DNA of 64,000 nt from the NCBI GenBank assembly GCA_002270565.1, contig NQMI01000121.1, forward strand, positions 53,152 to 117,151, given 5' to 3'. The stretch's first letter is position 1. Each line of letters starts with the position of its first letter. This document shows, in pieces, positions 10,369-21,465 of the stretch. Source of the DNA: Stenocarpella maydis (taxonomy: Eukaryota > Ascomycota > Sordariomycetes > Diaporthales > Diaporthaceae). The position numbers and the translations under genes are program-made. The notes beneath the pieces were generated by a model. That model saw nothing but the letters and a program-made list of their open reading frames with translations, was not told the DNA's origin and did no database searches.

Positions 10369-12413
10369 ATGACTTTTCTCAGGCGGCTGAGGGTGCCATC
10401 CGCGGCAGCCCTCCTCGCTGCAACTGCCCTGCCATGGCTAGGCGCCGTTAGCGCACAGAAGAGCGCCGCCGACTACTTTGTCCATGAGCTGCCCGGCGCT
10501 CCACCGACGCCCTTCATCAAGATGCATGCTGGGTAAGCACTGCCATCCCGCCGAGCACTCCCGGGGGGGGGGGGAGATCAAGCTGCTGACACGCCTTCGT
10601 TCTTGAACAGACACATCGAGGTCACGCCCGAACACAACGGAAACCTTTTCTTCTGGCACTACCAGAACCAACACATTGCTAACAGACAACGAACAGTCAT
10701 CTGGCTGAATGGCGGCCCGGGTTGCAGCTCCGAGGACGGCGGCCTGATGGAGATTGGTCCCTACCGCCTGAAGGATGACAAGACCCTGACAATTAATGAT
10801 GGGTCGTGGCATGAGTTTGCAAACCTGCTCTTTGTCGACAACCCTGTCGGTACCGGTTTCAGTTATGTTGACACCGACTCGTATGTTACCGAGCTCGACG
10901 AGATGGCCGACCAGTTTGTCACGTTTCTTGAGAAGTGGTTCGCCCTCTTCCCCGAGTACGAACAAGATGATGTAAGAACTCGTGGCTATCGAAAGGCCAT
11001 TGGGAGAGACGCTGACTTGTCTAGATCTACATCGCCGGAGAGTCCTACGCCGGACAGCATATCCCCTATATTGCGAAGCACATCCTCGAGCGAAACAAGA
11101 AGCCCGGTGTGGCTCACGCCTGGGCCCTCAAAGGCCTCCTGATTGGCAACGGCTGGATCTCCCCTCCAGAACAGTACGAGGCCTACCTTGATTTCGCGTA
11201 CGAGAAGGGAATCATCAAGAAGGGCAGCGAAACGGCCAAGAAGATCGAGGTACAGCATAGGATCTGTCAGAAGGACCTGGCCGTCGACAGCAACAAGGTC
11301 GATCACGCTTCCTGCGAGAACATCCTGCAGGACATACTGCAGTACACAGCCACCGCGGGATCTGATGGTAAACAGCAGTGCGTCAACATGTACGACGTGC
11401 GGCTGACCGACACCTACCCGTCATGCGGTATGAACTGGCCGCCGGACCTGGTACACGTGACCCCATACCTGCGCAGGAAGGATGTCGTGGCGGCACTCCA
11501 CATCGATGAGGCCAAGAACACCGGGTGGTCCGAGTGCAACGGAGCCGTGGGCAGCCACTTCCGCGCAGCCAAATCGGTTCCAGCCGTCAAGTTCCTTCCG
11601 GATATCCTCAAGGAGGTCCCCGTACTCCTATTTTCTGGCGCGGAAGATCTGATCTGCAACCACCTTGGCACCGAGGCCTTCATCGGCAACATGGAGTGGA
11701 ATGGAGGCAAGGGCTTCGAGCTGTCGCCCGGCACGTGGGCGCCGCGCAGGGAGTGGAACTTCGAGGGAGAGGTGGCAGGATTTTGGCAGGAGGCGCGCAA
11801 CCTGACGTACGTGCTCTTCTACAACAGCTCCCACATGGTGCCCTTTGACGTCTCCCGCGCCTCGCGAGACATGCTTGACCGTTTCATGGGCGTGGACATC
11901 AGCACCATCGGCGGCAAGCCCACCGACTCGTTCCTGGACGGCGAGCGTCTGCCCGAGACGTCCGTCGGCGGCACAGCAGGCAATAGCACCGCCTCGCAGG
12001 CGGCTGAGAAGGAGAAGCTCGAGGCTGCCAAGTGGTCTGCTTACCAGCGGTCAGGCGAGATACTCCTGGTTGTCGTGTCAGTTGCAGCGGCGGCTTGGGG
12101 ATACTTTGTCTGGAAGGAGCGCCGGAAGAGGAAGGGCATGGGATACCTGGGTCTCTCGCAGGGCAGCTCCATCGGTCTGCAGACAAGCCAGAGGCGGGAT
12201 TTCCGCAGCCGGGGATCGACGAATGCCAGAGACCTCGAGGCCGCGGACTTTGACGAGGCGGAACTGGACGACCTCCATGTTGAGTCACCCACTGTAGAGG
12301 GCCACGAGGAGGGCGTTCTCGGGGCTGACAGGAGGTACAGCCTGGGCGGTGAGAGCGACGAGGACAGCTCTAGTGGTGCCAAGAAGGAGGTCGGCGGGCA
12401 GAGGACGCGTTAA
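10369..12413 (+). CDS. KEX1: Pheromone-processing carboxypeptidase KEX1
   Basis: Golgi serine carboxypeptidase (family S10) that trims C-terminal Lys/Arg after Kex2 cleavage. Exons 10369-10532, 10611-10971 and 11025-12413 give about 637 residues. A signal peptide of about 30 residues ends near [20 protein letters not shown] forms the oxyanion hole, GESYAGQ (split just upstream by intron 2) holds the nucleophile at about Ser182, [10 protein letters not shown] the catalytic Asp at about 383, and NSSHMVPFD the His at about 445. A single membrane segment (about residues 560-580, [17 protein letters not shown]) is followed by a basic stop-transfer and a long acidic cytosolic tail, as in Kex1 rather than vacuolar CPY. 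Intron 1 contains a run of about 11 G. Confidence 0.96.
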
Positions 12414-13033
12414 TTCTGATCCCAGCAGCGACACGGAGGGCTGTTAGAACGGACCACTGCCGAGGAGACACGGCAGAGAAACACATATTTAGGCGAGCAT
12501 GGAGCGGTTATGGGGGTTCGTCGATTTGTCATGGCGCACAGCGATTTAATGATATAAGAACTTGATTGTTTCAATAAAACGCGTTCTCGGCTTTTCTGGA
12601 ATCAAGTGGGCGGGCCGTTGGTATTGTGCCTCTGCCTTCAATCTGTGTCTACACTTCACGTCTAGTCTCGAATAAAGCCCACGCTCCTCGTGCTCACGGC
12701 TCCCCCACGCACCAGCATCACAGCTGTGCTACGGCCGAGTAACCCGGTGGAATACCGCGTCCACGTCCGCTCCTGTCTGATGCCATTATTTCGGCCTCCC
12801 AACCCGGCCCGCTGGTACGGTCGTGGGACTCAATTTAGCCATGCCAAGGCCTGAATTATCTCTGACGGGAGGCCCCTGGCGTGGACGAGCCGTTATGCAA
12901 GGTCTCCCGCGGCCCTCTTCGGCCCGCGTGGCCCACGTCACAGGCTGGGCGTATGCATATATACACGACCCCCTGGAGATCCTTTCCGGCGTCCCAGACA
13001 ATGAGGGCCTGCACCCTCCCCGCCCTTGTCCGC
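12414..13033. other. Convergent 3' flanks of KEX1 and DRE2
   Basis: Holds the 3' ends of two converging genes. AATAAA occurs at about 12574 (tcaataaaac) and is a plausible KEX1 polyadenylation signal. No further gene is seen. Confidence 0.5.
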
Positions 13034-14213
13034 TCAGAACTGGGCCACGTTGTTCAGGATGGTGACCTCCTCGCCGGGCTTGAAGGGCGGGAGGCCGATG
13101 TACGGGCAGTCGGAGCAGCGGAAGGCGTCGCCGAGGGAGCAGCTGCCGCAGCTACCCGTCTTGCCCTGGACGGTGAAGTCGAGCTCGTTGAGGTCCTCGG
13201 ACCTGAGCTTGAGCGCGCCGAGGTCCGCGTCGGCCTTGGCGCGGCGGGCCCTGTCCTGGGCCTCGATGCGCTCCGCCAGGCCGCACGTGCAGTCCTTGCA
13301 GGCGCGGCGCTTCTTGCCCGGCTGCGGCTTGCACTCCGGGGCTGTTTGGCGCCATTGATTGCGTTAGTATGTGGTGCGTGCAAAAAGGGAGGGCATGTGT
13401 TAATTGTCGTGTCTGGCAGGGAGTGCGGGGGTTCGGGGGTGACGTACGCATCTGCACGGGCCGGTTCAGGTCCTCCTCCGTCATGAGCTCGTCCTCGTCG
13501 ATCAGATCGTCGTCATCGTCCAGGTCATCCCCAAAGTCAAAGCCGACACCCGCGACGGGCTTGACCACGGGCGGCACCATGTCCAGCGTCTCGGGCTTCC
13601 CAGCGACGTCGATCGTGACCTTGTCCGCCGCCGGGCCGGCAGAGCTGTGCGCGCCGCCGTTCCCGGTGCCGTTGTTGTCCGGCTGCGCCGCCGGGGCAGC
13701 GGCCTTCTTCCTGCCGAGCCGCAGCGGCACGACAACCTCGTCCTCCTCGACCCTCTCGTACCCGCCGTCCTTCTCCACCAGCCCGGCCAGGACGGCCTCC
13801 CTCGCCTCGGGGGCGCCGAACCGCCCGTCCTGGGTCCTGAGCGAGGCGCCGGGCCTCATGGCGCCCACGAGCGAGGCGAAGACGCCGCGCGACAACAGGC
13901 CGGATGCCTCGGCGTGCCTGGCGCCGCCAGGGCCCGTCAGGAGCAGAACGAGGTCGTAGGTCGCGGGCGGGAGGGTGACGAGCCCCGCGTGCAGGCGGTC
14001 GAGCATCTGCAGGTCCGTCGTGGCGCGGTCGAAGGCGGGGAGGGCGCTTGTGCCCTGGGCGGCTATGGAGGGCGGGGCGAGGAGGAGGGTGCGGTTCTGT
14101 GTGGTGCTGGCGTTCGTGATGGCATCCTTGGTTTCCTTGGTGGGGGCGGGGTTGAAGTCGGAGGCGAAGTCGAGGTCTGGGGTGTTGTCTATTGTGACGA
14201 CGGAGGGAGACAT
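13034..14213 (-). CDS. DRE2: Fe-S cluster assembly protein DRE2 (anamorsin)
   Basis: Dre2 with Tah18 passes electrons to the cytosolic iron-sulfur assembly machinery. Exons 13448-14213 and 13034-13341 give 357 residues from [16 protein letters not shown]; an upstream in-frame ATG at 14252 is possible but less natural for the family. The N-terminal part is a degenerate methyltransferase-like fold, followed by a linker and an acidic Asp-rich stretch ([15 protein letters not shown], about residue 230). The C terminus has both cluster motifs: the [2Fe-2S] site [19 protein letters not shown] and the twin CX2C site [16 protein letters not shown]. The intron (13342-13447) falls just before the first motif. 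Confidence 0.95.
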
Positions 14214-16039
14214 TTCGTGTGTGGTTTCGCCGTTTGGCGTGAACTGCGACAATGAAGGAAGAGATCGAGTGCGGGTGTTGACGGTGGAAGTCTAGGGGTG
14301 GGTGGTGTGCACGGGAAAAGAGGTCAAACAAGAGAAGAAATAGATAGGTTGGGCAGTTAGTTGACTTGTACTCCCGCCAAGGCGGCCTACTTTTCGGCGG
14401 AGATGCACTCCTCAGTCCCTGGCCGCGTTATCTGATTGGATTTTTGGCACTGTGTGACTGTATTATGGCCCTGTGAAAGATGGGTACGGACTACAGTGCT
14501 GGCCGAATCAGCAAAGCCGATTACCAAGGCTCATGATGAGTTTTTGCTGCTGAGCAATCCAATATTCTGGGCTATCCGATATCGGCCAATATATAACCCC
14601 AGGCTAGGAGTTTATACAACCAACAGGCATTGGAATTGGGTGCATGCAAACGCAAAGTTCTTACACAGTATAAGAGGATTAACACACCAAGGCAAACTAC
14701 TGTATAACATTTTATTAGGCCAAGCAGCTGACTGGGGATTCTTGACCCTCAATAACCGTGGTGCATACTCGCATTCGCGATTGTCAACCACCACCAAAAG
14801 CAGGACAGAAGTCCATGCCCTGTCCGTCCAAGTAAGGAAACTCGCATCCTCGCCTATTGATATCGAGCGGGACACTGCATGGGAAACGGGGCGGACGTTT
14901 GGCAAACATGGTATATATGGGGGATCTTGTGCCACGGTAGGGTCGAGACAGCGAAGGAGGGAGAGCGGGTTGAAACGGTTGCCCAGGGTTGTTCGTCCGT
15001 AACTGATCATGAGAGACAGGCTCTTGTCCTGCACAATCTATGACATTTACGTGACAGTTACATGACAGCCTAGGGAGCCCACAGCTGCTTAACTCGTGGA
15101 CTGTTCTCAGTGAGGCTGTCTCCGGACTGGCAAAACAGGGCGACTGAGAGGCAATCCTCCCTTGACAGCCAGGCTGCCAGGACACGCCGTTACGACCGAA
15201 CGGTCCGCTCATGCCTCGATGGTCCAGCCCAGCCCGAAAGCTTGGGCACTGGGCGTCGTCCGTGCCCGCGTTGATGGTGTCCTTTTACTAGAGACAACGA
15301 CGACGGCTGACTGACGCACTGGGCTGCACGCCGGCAGCTGTACTTGGACTACCTTGTCACTGCCGTTTTCAACAGTCTTCCAGATGTGTAGATCTGACAT
15401 GGAGTTTCATATAAATACTACTTGCCGAGACCAAGCTGGACTCCTAGAGTACGCAAAAGGTATACTAAACGGGGGGATGTAGGCGGTACCTCGAGCCGCC
15501 GTCAGCCCAGCCGCAGGATCCGGGGTACCGGTACGTGGACGAGGGTTAGGTGGGTCCGGCGACGTCAGTCCTGCAGGCAGGGTTCCGCCCCAAGACATCT
15601 GGACTTGCTATATAGTGTACACTAGTGTGGTGTGCTAGTGCTTTGTAGTGGATCGACGGATCTGGGGAAGCCTCTGGGGGGTCCTGAGGGTCCAAGTCAC
15701 GATATTTCCAGAAGGAGCTGGCCTGCTCTGGAGAGGGCCGTTTTCAGGCAACACGAAGCAGCTCACTCGAACAGCACAAACAGCAGACATATCCAGTGTT
15801 AGAACACGGAACCTGCAGTCTCGATACTGCAAGGCAGTCAGTCGCCTTGGCCTTTTAATTACTTAAATACTCCGAGCTGCCGCTTGGCCAATGCGGGACC
15901 GGCTCGGGTTGCGTGATAGGCCCCCCAAACGGCGTGGCCATCCGACGTCATGCCACCTCGTTCAGGCCATCGCGTGGTCGACGGTAAACGGTGAACTCCA
16001 AGGTCCCCCAATCCGGGGAGGTCATGGAGAGAGACTCAG

Positions 16040-16435
16040 AGGGGTAGTAGCTGAATGCCGGCTGCCTCGCCCCGTTCCTGAAATACGGAGCTCAATACAA
16101 TGCTCGGGTGGGACCCCTGGAGGCAACACCGAGCAGAGTGACACATGATCACCTTGTACATGGTATCCGTAGAATGACATCGAATCAGCCCATTGGTCCC
16201 CTGACAAGCTCCTGCTCCCTTTAAATGCTGCCAGAGTCTCTCCTCTCCCCCCTCCTTGAGGAGTGTCTGAAAGAGTGTTGCGACCTCAGATCAACCCTCC
16301 ATCAATCAACCAATCCATCTGTCGTCCACGAACCTCAACCATTCCGGTATTTGATCATTGTGCAACTTAACTGCCGTACCAACTCCCAATTGACTGCATT
16401 CAAGCCCAAGCAAGCCATCTGAACCCTTCTCCCCT
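16040..16435 (+). promoter_or_regulatory. Possible stress-response elements upstream of TMA10-like gene
   Basis: AGGGG at 16040-16044 and CCCCT at 16114-16118 and 16431-16435 match the core of yeast stress response elements. TMA10/STF2 genes are stress-induced in yeast, which makes this plausible, but a 5-base core is expected by chance at this density. Confidence 0.25.
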
Positions 16436-16659
16436 CTGGTGCACTGACATCACGCGACCTCCCTTTGTAAGTACCCCCCAATAGGGAGCTCGCCTTCAAA
16501 CCTTCGAAGTCCCCTCCCCCATGAGTCTTGACCCCGCATCAACACCTGGCGCTGACTTCACATCATCCAGCAAACGGTTCTGAATCCCTCGAGATCCGGA
16601 GATCCATTCATCAACCATCAATCCCATCCATCTCATCCATCAGACTCGATCAATCACCA

Positions 16660-16812
16660 GTAAGTCTTCCCTCTGACGTTCTGGTGTAACCGTAGCAACA
16701 CTGGTGGCCCCACGCCGGGGCACGCCAACCCCAGGGAACACCGCTCAACATATGGGCTCACTAATCTTGTGACACGAACGTCGTTGCTATCGTTGATGAG
16801 GTTGCTGACCAG
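16660..16812 (+). other. Probable 5' UTR intron of the TMA10-like gene
   Basis: A GTAAGT donor at 16660 and a GACCAG acceptor ending 16812, with a CTGAC-like branch site just upstream, lie directly before the ATG at 16819. Removing it joins a CA/CT-rich leader to the start codon. Inferred from signals only. Confidence 0.5.
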
Positions 16813-16818
16813 TCTGGA

Positions 16819-17457
16819 ATGACAGTGACTCGTTCTCACAAGCTCAACGACAAGGACCACGCGGGCCTGGCCAATGGCACCGCTGCCCCTGAGGAGCATC
16901 TGCCTCGCTATTTCGCGAAACATGGTCATATCGACGAGAACCCCAAGAAGGTCAAGAAGGATGGTGCAGGCAAGGGCAACTGGTAGGTCTCCCCCCTTCA
17001 ACTTTGGTGCCATCTCTCGATCAGCTGCTATGGCCTTCAAGCGGGTGTCCGGCATCGTGGCACTATCCAGGGGCCAGGTGCTTGCTCTATTTCCGCCGTT
17101 TGTCGTGGGCTGTGGGCCTGCTTATGTACTACTGAAGGTCATACACTGTCATACAGCACGTGGGATCGAACTTGGGGTCTTGTTGGGCATCCGCTGATTG
17201 TTGTTAGGGGCAACCCTGGTGATGAGATCCTTGACGCTCAGTTCAACTTCTCCAACGCCCGCCGCCGATCCAACTCGTCCGGCTACGCCAACAACCTCCA
17301 GGACTTCAAGACCAAGTTCGAGTTCAACGAGCCCGAGCCCGTCTTTGAGGAGTCGGTCCACGGCGCCGAGGACCCTGAGCTTGCCAAGACCGACACTGCC
17401 TCCACTGCCTCCACCAGTGGCGTCTCTGTTGACGAGCACTCGGCCAAGAGCACCTAA
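16819..17457 (+). CDS. TMA10/STF2-like small ribosome- or ATPase-associated protein
   Basis: Exons 16819-16982 and 17208-17457 give a 137-residue hydrophilic protein. The conserved box is LPRYFAKHGHIDENPKKVKK followed by GAGKGNWGNPGDEI, whose GKGNWG..GDE part is the hallmark of yeast Stf2 and Tma10. The intron splits the Trp codon of that box, which confirms the splice. Stf2 was described as an F1F0-ATPase stabilising factor and hydrophilin; Tma10 associates with ribosomes. Both are stress-induced. A Ser/Thr-rich tail ends the protein. A long leader with a probable UTR intron precedes it, a layout common for abundant fungal transcripts. Confidence 0.85.
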
Positions 17458-17964
17458 GTCCCTCGTTACCACAATGAGCTTTGGACACGATGAGGGTTTC
17501 TATACAAAGAAGTCATTCAGGCGTTGCACACAGAACACTCACTTAGGGTTATGGCGAACGGGAGGACATTGATGAGCGCATGATACGAATCCTAGTTTTC
17601 TTTCCGGTGGCATCGGATGGCTGGTACTCTGAGGATACGGTGGACATGTTGGCATCTGGTGGCGTCTGAATTGGTCTGACCTCTACCCTCACCGCACGGA
17701 CGTCGTGCTCGCTCGCGGCTGATGGCATTTCCTGGTGATGTGCCACTCACCAGGCTGTAACTCTAGGTTCTCTTTGAAACCTGCACTCTAGCAATGAAAT
17801 CACGAGTGCACAGATCCACCGGCTATGATTTTGACCATGGCCGTGACAGATCAGAGTGTTATGCTGCCGTCTGTGCTCTCTCTAATTATACAAGTATATG
17901 CTCGCCTAGGGCAGCCTCCCGTCTATCGCCAGACCATCCTGCTCGAGCATATTCCGTCTCGCTT
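17458..17964. other. Convergent 3' flanks
   Basis: Lies between the stop codons of the TMA10-like gene and FMT1. No coding signal is visible. Confidence 0.5.
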
Positions 17965-19593
17965 TTATTTGACGGGCTTCGTGGCAATCTCCATGCTGTA
18001 TTCCAGTGTCGAGAGGTCTCTGACCGTCAAACCGGGCTCCTTGAACTCGGACAGGGCGTGCGAGGCCATCTTGCTGTTCATGCCCTCGACCTTGATTGTT
18101 TTGATCCTGATGGCGTCCAGGTGGCCCTCCTCGTGCGCGGGACTCACATGCCCGTCGACGATACGGTATGGTACCTTGATCGGGATGGTGATGGAGAGGT
18201 CATTGCCGACCATGTAAGGCAGCCTGAACTCGGCCGCGTCGTGTGTGCCGAGGCTGTCCTTCTGCGCAAAGACCACGTTCTGGATATTCAGCGGCAGCAT
18301 CGGGCTCCTCGTCTGCTCCACCAGCCATGGCGCCGGGCCCGACAGCCTGCCCTGCGCGATCATCAGCACCGCCTCCCTCAGGCTCTCGGGGCACTCGACG
18401 GCCTCGACGTGCTCGAGGATGATCCTCTTCTCCACCGGGTTCCTCCGCGTGATGGCGTGCGTCCACAGGCCCGTGCTGCCCTCGCGCGGCAGCTTGACCC
18501 CGACCGCCCGGAACCTCGTGGCCAGGTCCGCCGCCGTCCACCCCCCGCCCGGGTACAGCGCCGCGTCCGCGCCCCACGCCCACCCGGCCCAGTCGACCAT
18601 CGAGTCCAGCTTGGTCACCTTTGGCGCGTCGAACAGCAGCCCCCGCGCCACGTCCTCCTCGGTGGGGCGCCACCCCACCGTCCGCAGCGGCGGGACGTAC
18701 AGGCGCCTCTCGAGCGCGCTGGCTAGGAGCTCGGCGCCCCTCTCGGCGAGCATGTCGTGCAGCTGCCGCACGTCGCACCCCTCGGGCACGGGCAGCCCGG
18801 GCCACGGCGTCTGGGCCAGCACGGCGCCGCGGTCAAAGTCCGTCTCGTGCAGCGTCTGCAGCGTCACCCCGACGTGCGCCCGCCGCCTTAGCAGCGCGTG
18901 CTGCAGCGGGGCGGGGCCGCGCAGGTCGGGCAGCATGGACGGGTGGACGTTGAGCCCGCCGAAGCGCAGCGAGCGCAGCACGCGGGGCGGCACGAAGAGG
19001 CCGAAGCTGACGGCCACGGCGAGGTTGAAGGGCTGGCGGTGCGAGTTTTGGTGCGCCGCCGGGTGCCGGAGCACCTCGCCCGTCTCGTGGTGGCGCACGT
19101 GGCCCGGGGCGGGGAGCTCCCACCCCGTGAAGGTGTCGCGCTTGTGCACGGGGAGGCCGAGCTCCTCGGCGAGGCTGAAGAGGGGGCCCGTCGCCACCCG
19201 CCGCAGGCCGCGGCCCGCGGGCTTGCCGGGGCGCACCAGCACGTCGATCGACTTGATCAGCTTGGGCTTGGAGGCCTGCAGCCTGACGAGCGCGCTGAGG
19301 GAGGCGCAGCTGAACTCGTCGGAGCCGCAGAAGAGGATCCGCAGGGGCTCGGTCGCGGGCAGCTTGCGCCATGGGCCAAGGGGGGAGGGTGTCTCTGCAG
19401 AGTCTGGCTGTGTTGTTGTTGTTGTTGTCTCTGATGGTGTTGCCGACGGAGATGACGAGGAAGATATGTGGCGGGTGTGTGTTGTGAGAAACGGGCTGGC
19501 GCGGGTCAAACGAGGGACTGTCTTGGCCCCTGGGCGCTGGAGCGCCAGCCTGAGGATTATTGTGGGCATGGTGAGCTGCCCAGCGTGGCTCAA
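17965..19593 (-). CDS. FMT1: Methionyl-tRNA formyltransferase, mitochondrial
   Basis: Formylates initiator Met-tRNA with 10-formyl-THF for mitochondrial translation. Single exon, 542 residues from 19593 or 534 from the next Met (MPTIILRLALQ, base 19569), which starts an Arg-rich, acid-free mitochondrial presequence. A Ser/Thr-rich linker follows. The catalytic domain starts at RILFCGSDEFSCASL (about residue 85) and includes the signature VHPSMLPDLRGPAPLQHALL, then VTLQTLHETDFDRGAVL. The C-terminal part is the tRNA-binding domain and is longer than in bacterial Fmt. Very high GC makes long antisense ORFs over it; these are shadows. Confidence 0.92.
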   Translation of the reverse strand: MSHAGQLTMPTIILRLALQRPGAKTVPRLTRASPFLTTHTRHISSSSSPSATPSETTTTTTQPDSAETPSPLGPWRKLPATEPLRILFCGSDEFSCASLSALVRLQASKPKLIKSIDVLVRPGKPAGRGLRRVATGPLFSLAEELGLPVHKRDTFTGWELPAPGHVRHHETGEVLRHPAAHQNSHRQPFNLAVAVSFGLFVPPRVLRSLRFGGLNVHPSMLPDLRGPAPLQHALLRRRAHVGVTLQTLHETDFDRGAVLAQTPWPGLPVPEGCDVRQLHDMLAERGAELLASALERRLYVPPLRTVGWRPTEEDVARGLLFDAPKVTKLDSMVDWAGWAWGADAALYPGGGWTAADLATRFRAVGVKLPREGSTGLWTHAITRRNPVEKRIILEHVEAVECPESLREAVLMIAQGRLSGPAPWLVEQTRSPMLPLNIQNVVFAQKDSLGTHDAAEFRLPYMVGNDLSITIPIKVPYRIVDGHVSPAHEEGHLDAIRIKTIKVEGMNSKMASHALSEFKEPGLTVRDLSTLEYSMEIATKPVK

Positions 19594-20643
19594 GAGGTCA
19601 CGTCAGGTAAAGGACCAGGCAGACCAGTTTGGTCGCGGCTCATGGCCCGGCGTGGATCGTCCGAGACGAGCTCCCTGGTTTGTAGTGCACTCGGGCAGAG
19701 ATTAATGTCACCGGACGTGCGAGCTTGCCATCTGTTAGGCCTTATGGATGTTGCGGCTTGGTGAGGTGCTGGGGTGAAATAATTTCAATTGAGATATAAA
19801 CTGCCTAGGAAAATATCGACGTCTGCTTAAAGCGATTGCGTTGCGGTAGCGGGGTGGCTATTTATTATTTAACACCCAACAACCGCATCCACGCAGGGTG
19901 CCCACCCGCTGCAACGCTCACCAACCCTTCATTATTTAGAAGTGCTAACCACAGACAAATTCGAAGACACGAATCCCATGTGTAATAATTCGAATGGGCA
20001 TCAAGGTGGAAGCGAGTCGCAACGTGTCCACCGTGCTTGCTGTCCCATGAGAGCTGATGCCTCCCAAGGTGCCTCGGGCGTCTTACAACAACTCGTGTAT
20101 CTTGGTCTTAGTTGTGACAGCCTTGGCAAAATTATTGATTTCATTTGTGAGCAGAGCAGATCTGCACCTGGCAAACAACTGGCATACACGTCGCCAATGC
20201 CCAGCCTCAGACCAACAAGTATGGGCCTGGAGACGGCTCCCATTTCAAGAGCTAACCACCTGCTCAACATCTCGCATGAGTGCGTCATGGCCGGCGTAGC
20301 TTGTGCGTGTGCACCCCAATGACCACCCCTCGACTTCAACTGCAAGGTCGAGCCGTGTGAAGGACTTGATTTCTTGAAATCAGGAAGCCAACGAAGGAGG
20401 ACCAGTCTCGGCATGAGCAGGACCAGTCATCATTATCAGGTATCGGTGACGGTAATATTTGATATGAAATAAACCACACTTGAGAAGTACTAGCTACAAA
20501 GGTTGAGTCATAATATCGTAAGGACATACAAGTTCATGGATACAAATTTCTTGTTGTCAAGAAAATCAAGACGGATAAGAAGTGGCTGTGTAAGAAGGTG
20601 CCCGGATACAGACACACCACCGCTGACGCGTCAAGTCTCAACA
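19594..20643. other. FMT1 promoter and AA9 3' flank
   Basis: No supported gene. Composition falls towards AT in 19780-19960 and again near 20440-20600, without recognisable repeats. Confidence 0.5.
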
Positions 20644-21465
20644 TCAACCTATAAAGACAGGCGGGCCGGGAGGGATGTAATCCGAAGGCGCATGCTCGGT
20701 ATAGATATTAAAAACTAAGCCCGGATCATCCTTCCTGTACAGCGCCGTGCCAACCACGCCCTCGGGCACCGCCGTGCCGCCGCCCTGGACGTCCAGGCTC
20801 GCGCACTGAGGGTAAGCCTGGGCCTTGCCCTCCGTCTGGGCCTCGTGAAGGGCGATGATCTCATGCCTCAGCACGTACTTGCCCGGCGCGATCGAGGCCG
20901 GGATTGTCGTCGTCCACGAGAAGTTGTTGGCCATCATCTGGTCGGACCCCCACGTCCCCGGGGGCTTGGAGCCGTCGACGAGCCCGACCTGGTCGATCTT
21001 GAAGAACTTGAGCTGCGTCTTGTCGGAGTTGGCGCAGTCGTTGTTTGGGCACGGCGCCAGGTAGTCCAGCACCGGCCCGTGGTGCGACTCGGCCCAGCTG
21101 TTGGTCCAGAACAGCGTCACGTTGGAGCCGGCCGTCACCGGGGCGGCGATCGGGGCCGGGGTGGCGCCGATGTGGCAGATGACGTCCGGGCTGGTGATAT
21201 CCTGGACGAAGCCGTTCGACTGGTCCTGGGGGATCGACCAGCCGACCACCTGGGGCGGTGGGTTCTGGTACTGCTGGTTTAGGCTATAGCCTTGGAAACT
21301 GTCAAGAGGTTTAGCCGATGCTGAGTGTCGGCCACTTTGGCTTTGATCTATACGGGCTTACAATTGCCCATCTATTTCGATTCCTGACACGGTTCCGTGC
21401 GCGAGGGCACAGCCGCTGAGTAGCAAGGCCCCGATGGCCGCCTCTGCTGAGGAGTACAAGTACAT
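20644..21465 (-). CDS. AA9 lytic polysaccharide monooxygenase
   Basis: Secreted copper enzyme that oxidatively cleaves cellulose or related glucans. Exons 21362-21465 and 20644-21298 give 252 residues. A signal peptide of about 22 residues ends ...CALA, leaving His as the mature N terminus (HGTVSGIEIDGQ), which forms the copper histidine brace. The second brace His lies in WAESHHGPV. The axial Tyr region reads QAYPQCASLDV, in the family position. Spacing of PPPQVVGWSIP and LDYLAPCP fits AA9. No carbohydrate-binding module or linker follows, so this is a single-domain form. The intron (21299-21361) is needed to join the signal peptide to the catalytic domain. Regioselectivity cannot be read from sequence. 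Confidence 0.93.

Larger units (their letters stand above)
14214..16818. other. Long intergenic region, divergent DRE2/TMA10-like promoters
   Basis: About 2.6 kb between genes transcribed away from each other. ORFs here (for example 14436-15002 +) have no recognisable domain and lack the GC-rich third positions of the neighbours. The right part (about 16290-16660) is a pyrimidine-rich leader with many CATC/CAATC units. Confidence 0.55.

Noticed and set aside
12881..14255. Plus-strand ORFs over DRE2
   Set aside because: Antisense to a gene with both Fe-S motifs; low-complexity translations.
14436..15002. 188-codon plus-strand ORF
   Set aside because: No domain, ordinary intergenic composition, no splice context.
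18245..19705. 486-codon plus-strand ORF
   Set aside because: Antisense shadow of FMT1, which has clear family signatures on the other strand.
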